Translations under genes and position numbers: made by a program
Shown here: piece by piece, positions 1 through 6,356 of the stretch
How positions within the stretch are numbered: position 1 is the first letter of the stretch
How the letters are laid out: each line of letters opens with the position of its first letter
DNA from: an uncultured Sphingopyxis sp.
GTDB taxonomy: Bacteria; Pseudomonadota; Alphaproteobacteria; Sphingomonadales; Sphingomonadaceae
Length of the DNA stretch: 55,999 nucleotides
Reading direction: 5' to 3'
NCBI GenBank assembly: GCA_937873425.1
Contig: CALMYE010000234.1
Location: 1 to 55,999 of the forward strand
Notes under the pieces: generated by a model
Told to the model about the DNA's origin: nothing
The model's input: only the letters and a program-made list of their open reading frames with translations
Database searches by the model: none

Positions 1-1061
1 TCCGCCGCGATCCCCGCCTTCGCGAACATGTCCTCGCCGTCGGTTTCGGGGGCTTCGGCCGCGGCGGTGTCGTCGTTCGCCTTGGCCTTCTTGCGGTTGT
101 CGAAGCTCGACCAGACGGTGTTCCAGTCGCCGCGCGTCGCGCCCTTCGAATATTCGGTCGCGCGGGTTTCGAAGAAATTGGCGTGCTCGACGCCGTTCAA
201 GAGCGGGGCGAGCCAGGGGAGGGGGTGCTCGTCGATCATGTAGATCGGCTGGAAGCCGAGCTGCCCCAGCCGCCAGTCGGCGATGTAGCGGATGTAGCGC
301 TTGATCTCCTTGGGCGTCATGCCGGGGACGGGGCCCTGTTCGAACGCCAGGTCGATGAACGCATCCTCCAGCCGCACCGTCTTCTGGCAGGTGTCGATGA
401 TGTCTTCCTTCACCGCCTTGGTCAGGCAGCCGCGTTCCTTCACGAAGGTGTGGAACAGCTTGATGATGCCTTCGCAGTGCAGGCTTTCGTCGCGGATCGA
501 CCAGCTGACGATCTGGCCCATGCCCTTCATCTTGTTGAAGCGCGGGAAGTTCATCAGCATCGCGAAGCTGGCGAACAGCTGAAGCCCCTCGGTGAAGCCG
601 CCGAACATTGCGAGCGTGCGCGCGATATCCTCGTCGCTGTCGACGCCGAAGGTGCCCATATAGTCGTGCTTGGCGCGCATCTCGTCATATTCGAGGAACA
701 TGCCATATTCGCTCTCGGGCATGCCGATGGTGTCGAGCAGGTGGCTGTAGGCCGCGATGTGCACCGTTTCCATGTTGCTGAACGCGGTCAGCATCATCTT
801 GATCTCGGTCGGCTTGAACACGCGGCCGTATTTTTCGTGGTAGCAGTCCTGCACCTCGATGTCGGCCTGGGTGAAGAAGCGGAAGATCTGGGTGAGCAGA
901 TTGCGTTCATGGTCGCTGATCTTCTGCGCCCAGTCGCGGCAATCCTCGCCCAGCGGCACTTCCTCGGGCACCCAGTGGATCTGCTGCTGGCGCTTCCAGA
1001 AATCGAACGCCCAGGGATATTCGAAGGGCTTGTAGGTCTTGCGGGCTTCTAGAAGGGGCAT
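1..1061 (-). CDS. nrdB: Ribonucleoside-diphosphate reductase beta subunit, class Ia (3' end outside window)
   Basis: Small subunit of aerobic ribonucleotide reductase; it houses the di-iron centre and tyrosyl radical used by NrdA to make deoxynucleotides. Translation gives 353 codons without a stop, so only the last few residues are missing. The metal ligands of the family are visible: D67 in TQADIEV, E98 and H101 in ETVHIAAY, the later Glu in GGFTEG, and Glu/His in RDESLH. Y105, four residues after H101, fits the radical tyrosine, which supports class Ia. The ATG at 1061 starts MPLLEARKTYKPFEYPWAFDF with no N-terminal ATP-cone. It lies downstream of nrdA on the same strand, separated by a DUF559 gene. 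Confidence 0.95.
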   Translation of the reverse strand, partial: MPLLEARKTYKPFEYPWAFDFWKRQQQIHWVPEEVPLGEDCRDWAQKISDHERNLLTQIFRFFTQADIEVQDCYHEKYGRVFKPTEIKMMLTAFSNMETVHIAAYSHLLDTIGMPESEYGMFLEYDEMRAKHDYMGTFGVDSDEDIARTLAMFGGFTEGLQLFASFAMLMNFPRFNKMKGMGQIVSWSIRDESLHCEGIIKLFHTFVKERGCLTKAVKEDIIDTCQKTVRLEDAFIDLAFEQGPVPGMTPKEIKRYIRYIADWRLGQLGFQPIYMIDEHPLPWLAPLLNGVEHANFFETRATEYSKGATRGDWNTVWSSFDNRKKAKANDDTAAAEAPETDGEDMFAKAGIAA

Positions 1062-1089
1062 CGTGGACTCCAGACTGGCATTTCTTACT

Positions 1090-1227
1090 CCTCTCCCACC
1101 GGGAGAGGAAGGGGCCCAAGGCGTCAGCCTTGGGAAGGTGAGGGTGTTCGGCGGCCGGGTGCAGGCGGTTCGTCGCCCTCACCCTTCCGCGACTGCGTCG
1201 CTCCTTCCCTCTCCCGGAGGGAGAGGG
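1090..1227. repeat. Two GC-rich dyads (CTCTCCC family) between nrdB and the DUF559 gene
   Basis: CCTCTCCC at 1090-1097 faces GGGAGAGG at 1101-1108, and CCCTCTCCC at 1207-1215 faces GGGAGAGGG at 1219-1227. Both are tight stem-loops with three-base loops. The second overlaps the end of the DUF559 gene. No T-tract follows, so a simple terminator is unlikely; they look like dispersed extragenic palindromes. Confidence 0.6.
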
Positions 1228-1558
1228 AGATTTGGGTCATGACGCCTTCGGTGTTGGCGAGGACGTCATTGTTCCAGAAACGCAGGACGGCATAGCCTTC
1301 GCCTTCGAGGAAGGCGGTGCGTTTGGCGTCATAGGCCTGTTGTTCGGCATGCTGGCCGCCATCGACTTCGATAACCAGCTTGGCGCCGTGGGAGGCGAAG
1401 TCGGCGATATAAGGGCCGAAGGGAACCTGTTTGCGGAAGTGATAGCCGGGAAAGTTTTCGCGGAGGACGCGCCACAGGACACGCTCGGCGTTGGTCATTT
1501 GCCGCCGCAGAGCGCGGGCTCGCGGAACAGCATGCGCGGATAAGGACAGGCGCTTCAT
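1124..1558 (-). CDS. DUF559 (very-short-patch-repair-endonuclease-like) protein
   Basis: A 144-aa protein starting MKRLSLSAHAVPRARALRRQ. It carries the DUF559 signature: a basic N-terminus, then NAERVLWRVLRE, FRKQVPFGPYIADFA and LVIEVDGGQH, a PD-(D/E)XK-like core with the acidic residues and ExDGGQH. Family members are Vsr-like nuclease folds of unknown biological role. An in-frame extension to 1759 exists, but its sequence is proline/arginine-rich and runs through the GC dyads, so the ATG at 1558 is preferred. It lies between nrdA and nrdB, co-oriented, bordered on both sides by dyads, which suggests later insertion into an nrdAB unit. Confidence 0.8.
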   Translation of the reverse strand: MKRLSLSAHAVPRARALRRQMTNAERVLWRVLRENFPGYHFRKQVPFGPYIADFASHGAKLVIEVDGGQHAEQQAYDAKRTAFLEGEGYAVLRFWNNDVLANTEGVMTQISLSLREREGATQSRKGEGDEPPAPGRRTPSPSQG

Positions 1559-1569
1559 GGCCAAGCTCC

Positions 1570-1719
1570 CCCTCCCCCTTGTGGGGAGGGCCGGGGTGGG
1601 GGCGCGGCGCGTCTGCGCCGCATGAGAATCCAGGCGAAGGCCCGCGACGGCGCGAGTCTTAATGGGTTCGCAGACGCGAACCCGCCCCCCTCCTTGATCC
1701 TCCCCCACAAGGGGGGAGG
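1570..1719. repeat. Two GC-rich dyads (CCTCCCC family) between the DUF559 gene and nrdA
   Basis: CCCTCCCC at 1570-1577 pairs with GGGGAGGG at 1583-1590; CCTCCCCC at 1699-1706 pairs with GGGGGAGG at 1712-1719. They bracket a 110-base stretch with no credible gene of its own. They resemble extragenic palindromic repeats more than intrinsic terminators because no T-run follows. Confidence 0.55.
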
Positions 1720-1740
1720 GGGTGAGGGACGCCGGATTTG

Positions 1741-3690
1741 TTACTGACAAGCCAGACATTCGTCATAATCGGTCGTTTGCAACTCATACACCGGGGCTTC
1801 CGCGGTGTTGTCGGCCTCGACCCCGCCCGCGAAGCCGGCGCGCTGCACCGATTTGGACCGCAGGTAATAGAGCGACTTGATGCCCAGTTCCCACGCGCGG
1901 TAGTGGAGCATCAGCAGGTCCCACTTCTCGACGTCGGCCGGGATGAACAGGTTCAGCGACGCCGCCTGGTCGATATAGGGTGTGCGGTCGGCGGCGAGTT
2001 CGAGGAGCCAGCGCTGGTCGATCTCGAAGCTGGTCTTGAACACGTCCTTCTCGTCCTGCGTAAGGAAGTCGAGGTGCTGGACGCTGCCGCCCTTTTCGAG
2101 GATCGAATTCCAGATCGCGTCGCTGTTCTTCGCCTTGTCGACGAGCAGCGCCTCCAGATGCGGGTTCTTGACCGCGAAGCTGCCCGACAGCGTCTTGTGC
2201 GTGTAGATGTTGGCCGGGATCGGCTCGATGCACGCGCTGGTGCCGCCGCAGATGATCGAGATCGACGCGGTCGGCGCGATCGCCATCTTGCAGCTGAAGC
2301 GCTCCATCACCCCCTGATCGGCGGCGTCGGGGCAGGGGCCGCGTTCCTTGGCGAGCAGCATCGACGCCTGGTCGACCTGCGCGCGGATATGCTTGAAGAT
2401 GCGCAGGTTCGACGATTTCGCCATCGCGCCCTCGAACGGCAGGCCGCGCGCCTGGAGGAAGCTGTGGAAGCCCATCACGCCGAGCCCGACCGAGCGTTCG
2501 CGCGACGCGCTGTATTTGGCGCGCGCCATCTCGTCGGGCGCGCGGTCGATATAGTCCTGCAGGACGTTGTCGAGCATGCGCATGACATCCTCGATGAACG
2601 CCTTGTCGCCGTTCCACTCGTCCCAGGTTTCGAGGTTGAGCGACGAGAGGCAGCAGACAGCGGTGCGGTCGTTGCCCAGATGGTCGCGGCCCGTCGGCAG
2701 GGTGATCTCGCTGCACAGGTTCGAGGTGGTGACCTTCAGCCCCAGGTCGCGGTGATGCTTGGGCATCATGCGGTTCACCTGGTCGATGAAGATGATATAG
2801 GGCTCGCCGGTCGCGAGGCGCGTCTCGACCAGCTTCTGGAACAGGGTGCGCGCATCGACCGAGCCGCGCACGCTCCGGTCCTTCGGCGAACGAAGGTTGA
2901 ATTCGGTCCCGTCGCGCACCGCTTCCATGAACTCGTCGGTGATGAGGACGCCGTGGTGCAGGTTCAATGCCTTGCGGTTGAAGTCGCCCGAGGGCTTCCT
3001 CACCTCGAGGAACTCCTCGATCTCGGGATGCGAGATGTCGAGGTAGCAGGCGGCCGAACCGCGGCGCAGCGACCCTTGCGAAATCGCGAGCGTCAGGCTG
3101 TCCATCACGCGGACGAAGGGGATGATGCCGCTGGTCTTGCCGTTGAGGCCGACCGGCTCGCCGATGCCGCGGACATTGCCCCAATAGGTGCCGATGCCGC
3201 CGCCGCGCGAGGCGAGCCAGACATTCTCGTTCCAGGTGCCGACGATGCCCTCAAGGCTGTCGTCGACCGAATTGAGGTAGCAGCTGATCGGCAGGCCGCG
3301 CCCGGTGCCGCCGTTCGACAGCACGGGGGTCGCGGGCATGAACCACAGCTTCGAGATATAGTCGTAGAGCCGCTGGGCGTGATCGGCGTCGTCGGCATAG
3401 GCCGAGGCGACGCGCGCGAAGAGATCCTGATAGGATTCGCCGGGGAGGAGATAGCGGTCCTCGAGCGTTTCCTTGCCGAAATCGGTGAGCAGCGCGTCGC
3501 GGCTCCTGTCCGTGACGACGTCGAAGCGGCGCACATGCACCTTGGGCTCGCCCGAATCGGCGAGCTTCGCGGGCGCCGATTCGCCCTTCGATTCGCGTCC
3601 CGATTCGTCCGCTCCCAAGCCTTCCGTCTTCGTCAGTTCAACCGTCGCCACGTCGCTCGTCTCCACCCGTTCCGTCTCGCGAAAATCCAT
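1741..3690 (-). CDS. nrdA: Ribonucleoside-diphosphate reductase alpha subunit, without ATP-cone
   Basis: Catalytic large subunit (649 aa). Active-site elements are clear: C137 in ISCYLNS, N324, C326 and E328 in TSNLCSEIT (thiyl radical site), the second redox Cys in AVCCLSSLNL near 346, and a C-terminal shuttle pair C645/C648 in ECLACQ. The N-terminal ~55 residues are a low-complexity acidic segment and the barrel begins directly with TDRSRDALLTDFGKETLEDRY, so the ATP-cone activity-regulation domain of E. coli NrdA (about 760 aa) is absent. The ATG at 3690 is the first start of the frame. NrdB follows on the same strand. Confidence 0.97.
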   Translation of the reverse strand: MDFRETERVETSDVATVELTKTEGLGADESGRESKGESAPAKLADSGEPKVHVRRFDVVTDRSRDALLTDFGKETLEDRYLLPGESYQDLFARVASAYADDADHAQRLYDYISKLWFMPATPVLSNGGTGRGLPISCYLNSVDDSLEGIVGTWNENVWLASRGGGIGTYWGNVRGIGEPVGLNGKTSGIIPFVRVMDSLTLAISQGSLRRGSAACYLDISHPEIEEFLEVRKPSGDFNRKALNLHHGVLITDEFMEAVRDGTEFNLRSPKDRSVRGSVDARTLFQKLVETRLATGEPYIIFIDQVNRMMPKHHRDLGLKVTTSNLCSEITLPTGRDHLGNDRTAVCCLSSLNLETWDEWNGDKAFIEDVMRMLDNVLQDYIDRAPDEMARAKYSASRERSVGLGVMGFHSFLQARGLPFEGAMAKSSNLRIFKHIRAQVDQASMLLAKERGPCPDAADQGVMERFSCKMAIAPTASISIICGGTSACIEPIPANIYTHKTLSGSFAVKNPHLEALLVDKAKNSDAIWNSILEKGGSVQHLDFLTQDEKDVFKTSFEIDQRWLLELAADRTPYIDQAASLNLFIPADVEKWDLLMLHYRAWELGIKSLYYLRSKSVQRAGFAGGVEADNTAEAPVYELQTTDYDECLACQ

Positions 3691-4237
3691 CTAGATCGCC
3701 CCCGATTCACCCGCGCCGCGGCGCGGTTTGTTCCTGTCCTGTTCGACTCGGGACGAAGCCCCGATCCTAGCATCTAAACCCGCCGCCGTGGCACTTATTT
3801 TCGGGCGCAGAGAGGCTTTTTCCGCCCCCATATGGGAAGGCGACGGAAATCCGCCACTTTCGGCCTGATACTATTTGTTGGGGTGCCCCCGGCGGTTGAC
3901 CCACCACCCATAGTGCCACGTCGGCGCGGCGATGCAAGACGGTAAATGACAGATTAGGGACTCGGTTCGTCGCTCTTCTGATTCACTTCGTCGCGCGCGG
4001 CGCACGCTTCACGGGACGGAACGGCGGCTTTCCGCGGGGTTCCGGTGAGAGGGGCGGCCGGGGCGGTCGGCGCGAAAAAATTTCGGGCGACGCAAGATGC
4101 GGTGGGTGTGGTTTTCAGGAGCGGTCGCAGAAGGCAGCTCGTGCCGGGTCAGGGGCGGTGAGAGAGATATCGGGGCTGTTGCGCTTGCTTCCGTGGATAG
4201 ATATACGTTGCAGATATTGTATATCAGGAGCAAGCCG
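3691..4237. other. Intergenic region between nrdA and vapB
   Basis: About 550 bases with no credible gene. It holds four GANTC sites (3704, 3745, 3959, 3980), the CcrM methylation motif of alphaproteobacteria, on the nrdA-proximal side. The vapB operator and promoter region are at the right end. A fitting nrdA promoter must lie here, but no box matches consensus well enough to call. Confidence 0.5.
4200..4225 (+). promoter_or_regulatory. Inverted repeat, probable VapBC autoregulatory operator
   Basis: GATATAC at 4200-4206 and its exact reverse complement GTATATC at 4219-4225 are separated by 12 bases. They end 12 bases before the antitoxin ATG, immediately 5' of the AGGAG ribosome-binding site (4226-4230). 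Antitoxins of this type bind such dyads to repress their own operon; the assignment is by position. Confidence 0.65.
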
Positions 4238-4468
4238 ATGCAGATTGCGAAATGGGGCAACAGCCTGGCTGTGCGGCTGCCCGCCGCCGTCGTCAAGGCG
4301 CTCGGGCTGCGCGAAGGCGACGATATCGAGATATATGTCGAGGGCGAACGGCATATGGCGGTGGCGCGCAAGCCCGACCGCGATGCCCTGATCGCGCGGC
4401 TTCGGGCCTTTCGCGGCCGCCTTCCCGACGACTTCAAGTTCGATCGGGACGAGGCGAATGCCCGGTAG
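4238..4468 (+). CDS. vapB: AbrB/MazE-fold antitoxin (VapB-type)
   Basis: A 76-aa protein, MQIAKWGNSLAVRLPAAVVK, with the swapped-hairpin AbrB DNA-binding signature WGNSLAVRLP...LGLREGDDIEI, followed by a charged C-terminal tail expected to wrap the toxin. The ATG at 4238 is chosen because it begins the conserved domain and has AGGAG eight bases upstream; an earlier in-frame ATG at 4097 would add unrelated residues and cross the operator. The stop overlaps the toxin start by 11 bases, giving translational coupling. Confidence 0.9.
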   Translation: MQIAKWGNSLAVRLPAAVVKALGLREGDDIEIYVEGERHMAVARKPDRDALIARLRAFRGRLPDDFKFDRDEANAR

Positions 4469-4862
4469 CTTCCTCGACACCAATATTCTTCTCTATCATC
4501 TGTCGGACAACCGGGAGAAGGCGCGCCGGGCCGAAGCGCTGGTCCGCGCGGGCGGCACGATCAGCGTTCAGGTTCTGAACGAAATCGCCAGTGTCGCGCG
4601 GCGGAAGATCGGCATGGGGTGGGGCGACGTGCGCGCTTTCACCGAAATCGTGCGGGCGCTCCTCGATGTCGTCCCGCTCGACGCTGCGAGTCACGTCCGG
4701 GGGCTGCGCCTGTGCGAGCAATATGGCTTTTCGGTGTATGACGGCATGATCGTGGCGGCGGCGCTCGAGGCGGACTGCGACATATTGTGGTCGGAGGATA
4801 TGCACAGCGGCCTTCGGGTCGAGGACCGGCTGACGATCCGCAATCCCTTTGCCGATGGATGA
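4458..4862 (+). CDS. vapC: PIN-domain ribonuclease toxin (VapC-type)
   Basis: A 134-aa PIN-domain protein. Acidic catalytic residues are visible: D7 in FLDTNILLY, the Glu of VLNEIASVARR, and the acidic pairs of VYDGMIVAAAL and WSEDMHSG. VapC toxins cleave tRNA or rRNA when freed from antitoxin. The start overlaps vapB by 11 bases. Full length for the family, with all acidic positions present, so probably active. Confidence 0.92.
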   Translation: MPGSFLDTNILLYHLSDNREKARRAEALVRAGGTISVQVLNEIASVARRKIGMGWGDVRAFTEIVRALLDVVPLDAASHVRGLRLCEQYGFSVYDGMIVAAALEADCDILWSEDMHSGLRVEDRLTIRNPFADG

Positions 4863-4912
4863 GGTGCGCCTGTAACCTGATTCACCGTATCCGAATTGCG
4901 GTGCAATTGCGG

Positions 4913-5028
4913 CGACAGTTTACTTTTCCCCTTAATTCAGCGAGGGAATTTGAAAGGGAGTTTAGAGGTTAAGTAAACTCTCACTGTAACTCTAAGTAAA
5001 CTGTCACTGTAACTCGTCACTGTAATTC
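4913..5028. repeat. 23-bp tandem repeats with an upstream inverted copy
   Basis: Two 23-base units beginning TAAGTAAACT lie head to tail at 4970-4992 and 4993-5015, differing at one base, followed by a partial third copy (GTCACTGTAATTC, 5016-5028). An inverted copy of the core (GACAGTTTACTT, about 4913-4924) lies upstream. Possible functions are a protein-binding array or the relic of a mobile-element end; no gene overlaps it. Confidence 0.6.
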
Positions 5029-5040
5029 CCGTCGAAGCGT

Positions 5041-5721
5041 TCATCTTGGGTCATCGGGCCATATCTCGTCTATCTCGCGCCTGAGAAAATGAATGTCATT
5101 GACGTATATGGGGTTTAGCCCGACATTGTGGGTTATCATAAAGTGGATTTTGCCATCCGCATATCGACCGGCGCCGATGCGCTGCTGGGCCAGAGTGAAC
5201 GGAAGTGCTTGAAGCGTTCCATTTTGCATCCGGCCCCATACCTTCAGACGGCGTAACGCCATTTGATCGCTGATCGTCTGTGCAATCTCGCGAAATGCTT
5301 CCACGGCATCAAGTGACCCATCGTCTGACACTCCGCTGGCTTTCGCAAGACGGTCAACCAATTCGAGGATTGGAAGGTCTGGCAGATCGCGGGCGCCGGA
5401 ACCTTCGACTTTTCGCCTCGCTTCCAATTTTGCGGTATCGGCCAAAGGCACGGACGGCGCTTTGCTGAACGCAAACCGACGGCCTAAGTACGTCTGCCAC
5501 GTAGCAAGCAAGAGCGCGCCTAAAGCCATTGACAAGAATATGGTGACCCAGGTGTCGATGCTCTCAGCCTGCAACCATATGGGTGCCACGCCCGCCACCT
5601 TCTCCACCCATAGGGACGCATTCGACATTGCAGTATCAGGCGGGGTTTGGAAGGCCATGATCAATAGTGCGAGCAATATTGAGCCCAACGCCATCGCGAC
5701 GATCCTGACGAATCTCCCCAT
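5041..5721 (-). CDS. Two-TM membrane protein of unknown function
   Basis: A 226-aa protein with an N-terminal TM segment (about residues 7-25, VAMALGSILLALLIMAF), a short outer loop, a second TM (about 60-78, VTIFLSMALGALLLATW), and a soluble cytoplasmic C-terminal domain of about 140 residues. No known family is recognised. It is monocistronic, with array repeats downstream and a repeat-rich gap upstream. Confidence 0.6.
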   Translation of the reverse strand: MGRFVRIVAMALGSILLALLIMAFQTPPDTAMSNASLWVEKVAGVAPIWLQAESIDTWVTIFLSMALGALLLATWQTYLGRRFAFSKAPSVPLADTAKLEARRKVEGSGARDLPDLPILELVDRLAKASGVSDDGSLDAVEAFREIAQTISDQMALRRLKVWGRMQNGTLQALPFTLAQQRIGAGRYADGKIHFMITHNVGLNPIYVNDIHFLRREIDEIWPDDPR

Positions 5722-5850
5722 AGATGCTCGATACCATCGCCAGTAGGTCGAGTCACGTTACTTGCTCGAAAGGGATAATCGCCAACCCTAATTATGGGTT
5801 GTTGCACCTGTCACCGTAATAAAGCGGATTGCAACCGGGGCGCAGCATGG

Positions 5851-6071
5851 GATTCGCGCAGAGACGCAGAGATCGCAGAGAGGGACGAATGGATTCACGC
5901 GGAGGCGCGGAGGCGCGGAGTTGCGGCGACAGTCGATGACCGGTCGTCCCGTCCGGGCAGCAACGTCGGTTGCCGGGTGATCGGCGGCTTTGCCGCCCTT
6001 CCTTCTTCTCCGCGCCTCCGCGTCTCCGCGTGAACCAAATCCTCTGCGATCTCTGCGTCTCTGCGCGAATC
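5851..6071. repeat. Long imperfect inverted repeat (~65-bp arms)
   Basis: The left arm 5851-5920 begins GATTCGCGCAGAGACGCAGA and ends GGCGCGGAG; the right arm 6008-6071 is nearly its exact reverse complement. The loop is about 87 bases. The arms consist of purine-biased 'cgcagagacgcagag' and 'gcggaggcgcggag' units. It fills most of the 460-base gap 5722-6183, which has no credible gene; in-frame readings are arginine/alanine-rich and lack ribosome sites. It could be a MITE-like or structural repeat. Confidence 0.7.
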
Positions 6072-6138
6072 TTCTTCCGACCCGGCCGTCATCATGACCG
6101 CCTTGTGTTTGCAAACGACATAACGCCCAAAAGAAAAA

Positions 6139-6159
6139 GGCCCCGGCGATGCCGGGGCC
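6139..6159 (-). terminator. Intrinsic terminator after the 20-aa gene
   Basis: GGCCCCGGC at 6139-6147, loop GAT, GCCGGGGCC at 6151-6159: a perfect nine-pair stem. On the - strand it is followed by a T-rich run (TTTTTCTTTT). It ends the transcript of the small gene at 6184-6246. Confidence 0.85.
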
Positions 6160-6183
6160 CTTTCCTTAATCTCGTTGGCGTTT

Positions 6184-6246
6184 TCAGGCGATGCCGCCGC
6201 TGCTGTCGGTGCCGCCGCCGCCGAGCCATTTCCAGATCCAAGCCAT
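6184..6246 (-). CDS. 20-residue Trp/Gly-rich small protein
   Basis: ATG at 6246 to TGA at 6184 encodes MAWIWKWLGGGGTDSSGGIA. A ribosome site (CTGGAG) lies about ten bases upstream and a strong terminator lies 25 bases downstream, so the unit has the layout of a free-standing small gene. The Trp-rich N-terminus could insert in a membrane interface. No function is known to me; it could instead be part of a small regulatory RNA. Confidence 0.5.
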   Translation of the reverse strand: MAWIWKWLGGGGTDSSGGIA

Positions 6247-6338
6247 AAAAAGCTCCAGTTAAAGCTGCCGCACACGACGGGCAGTTAACGAGCTATATAG
6301 CTTAATCGACGTGGTAAATCGAGTCTTAACTAATTTTA

Positions 6339-6353
6339 TTACCAACTTGGTAA
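6339..6353. promoter_or_regulatory. Perfect 15-bp palindrome next to the EAL gene stop
   Basis: TTACCAA-C-TTGGTAA is a perfect dyad, in an AT-rich island about 90 bases upstream of the 20-aa gene on the - strand and four bases past the EAL gene stop. It has the look of a dimeric regulator site for the small gene. Confidence 0.4.
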
Positions 6354-6356
6354 CGA

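Noticed and set aside
183-1052. 289-codon open frame on the + strand
   Set aside because: Antisense of nrdB, which itself has no stop before the window edge.
1738-3777. 679-codon open frame on the + strand
   Set aside because: Antisense of nrdA; no domain or ribosome site.
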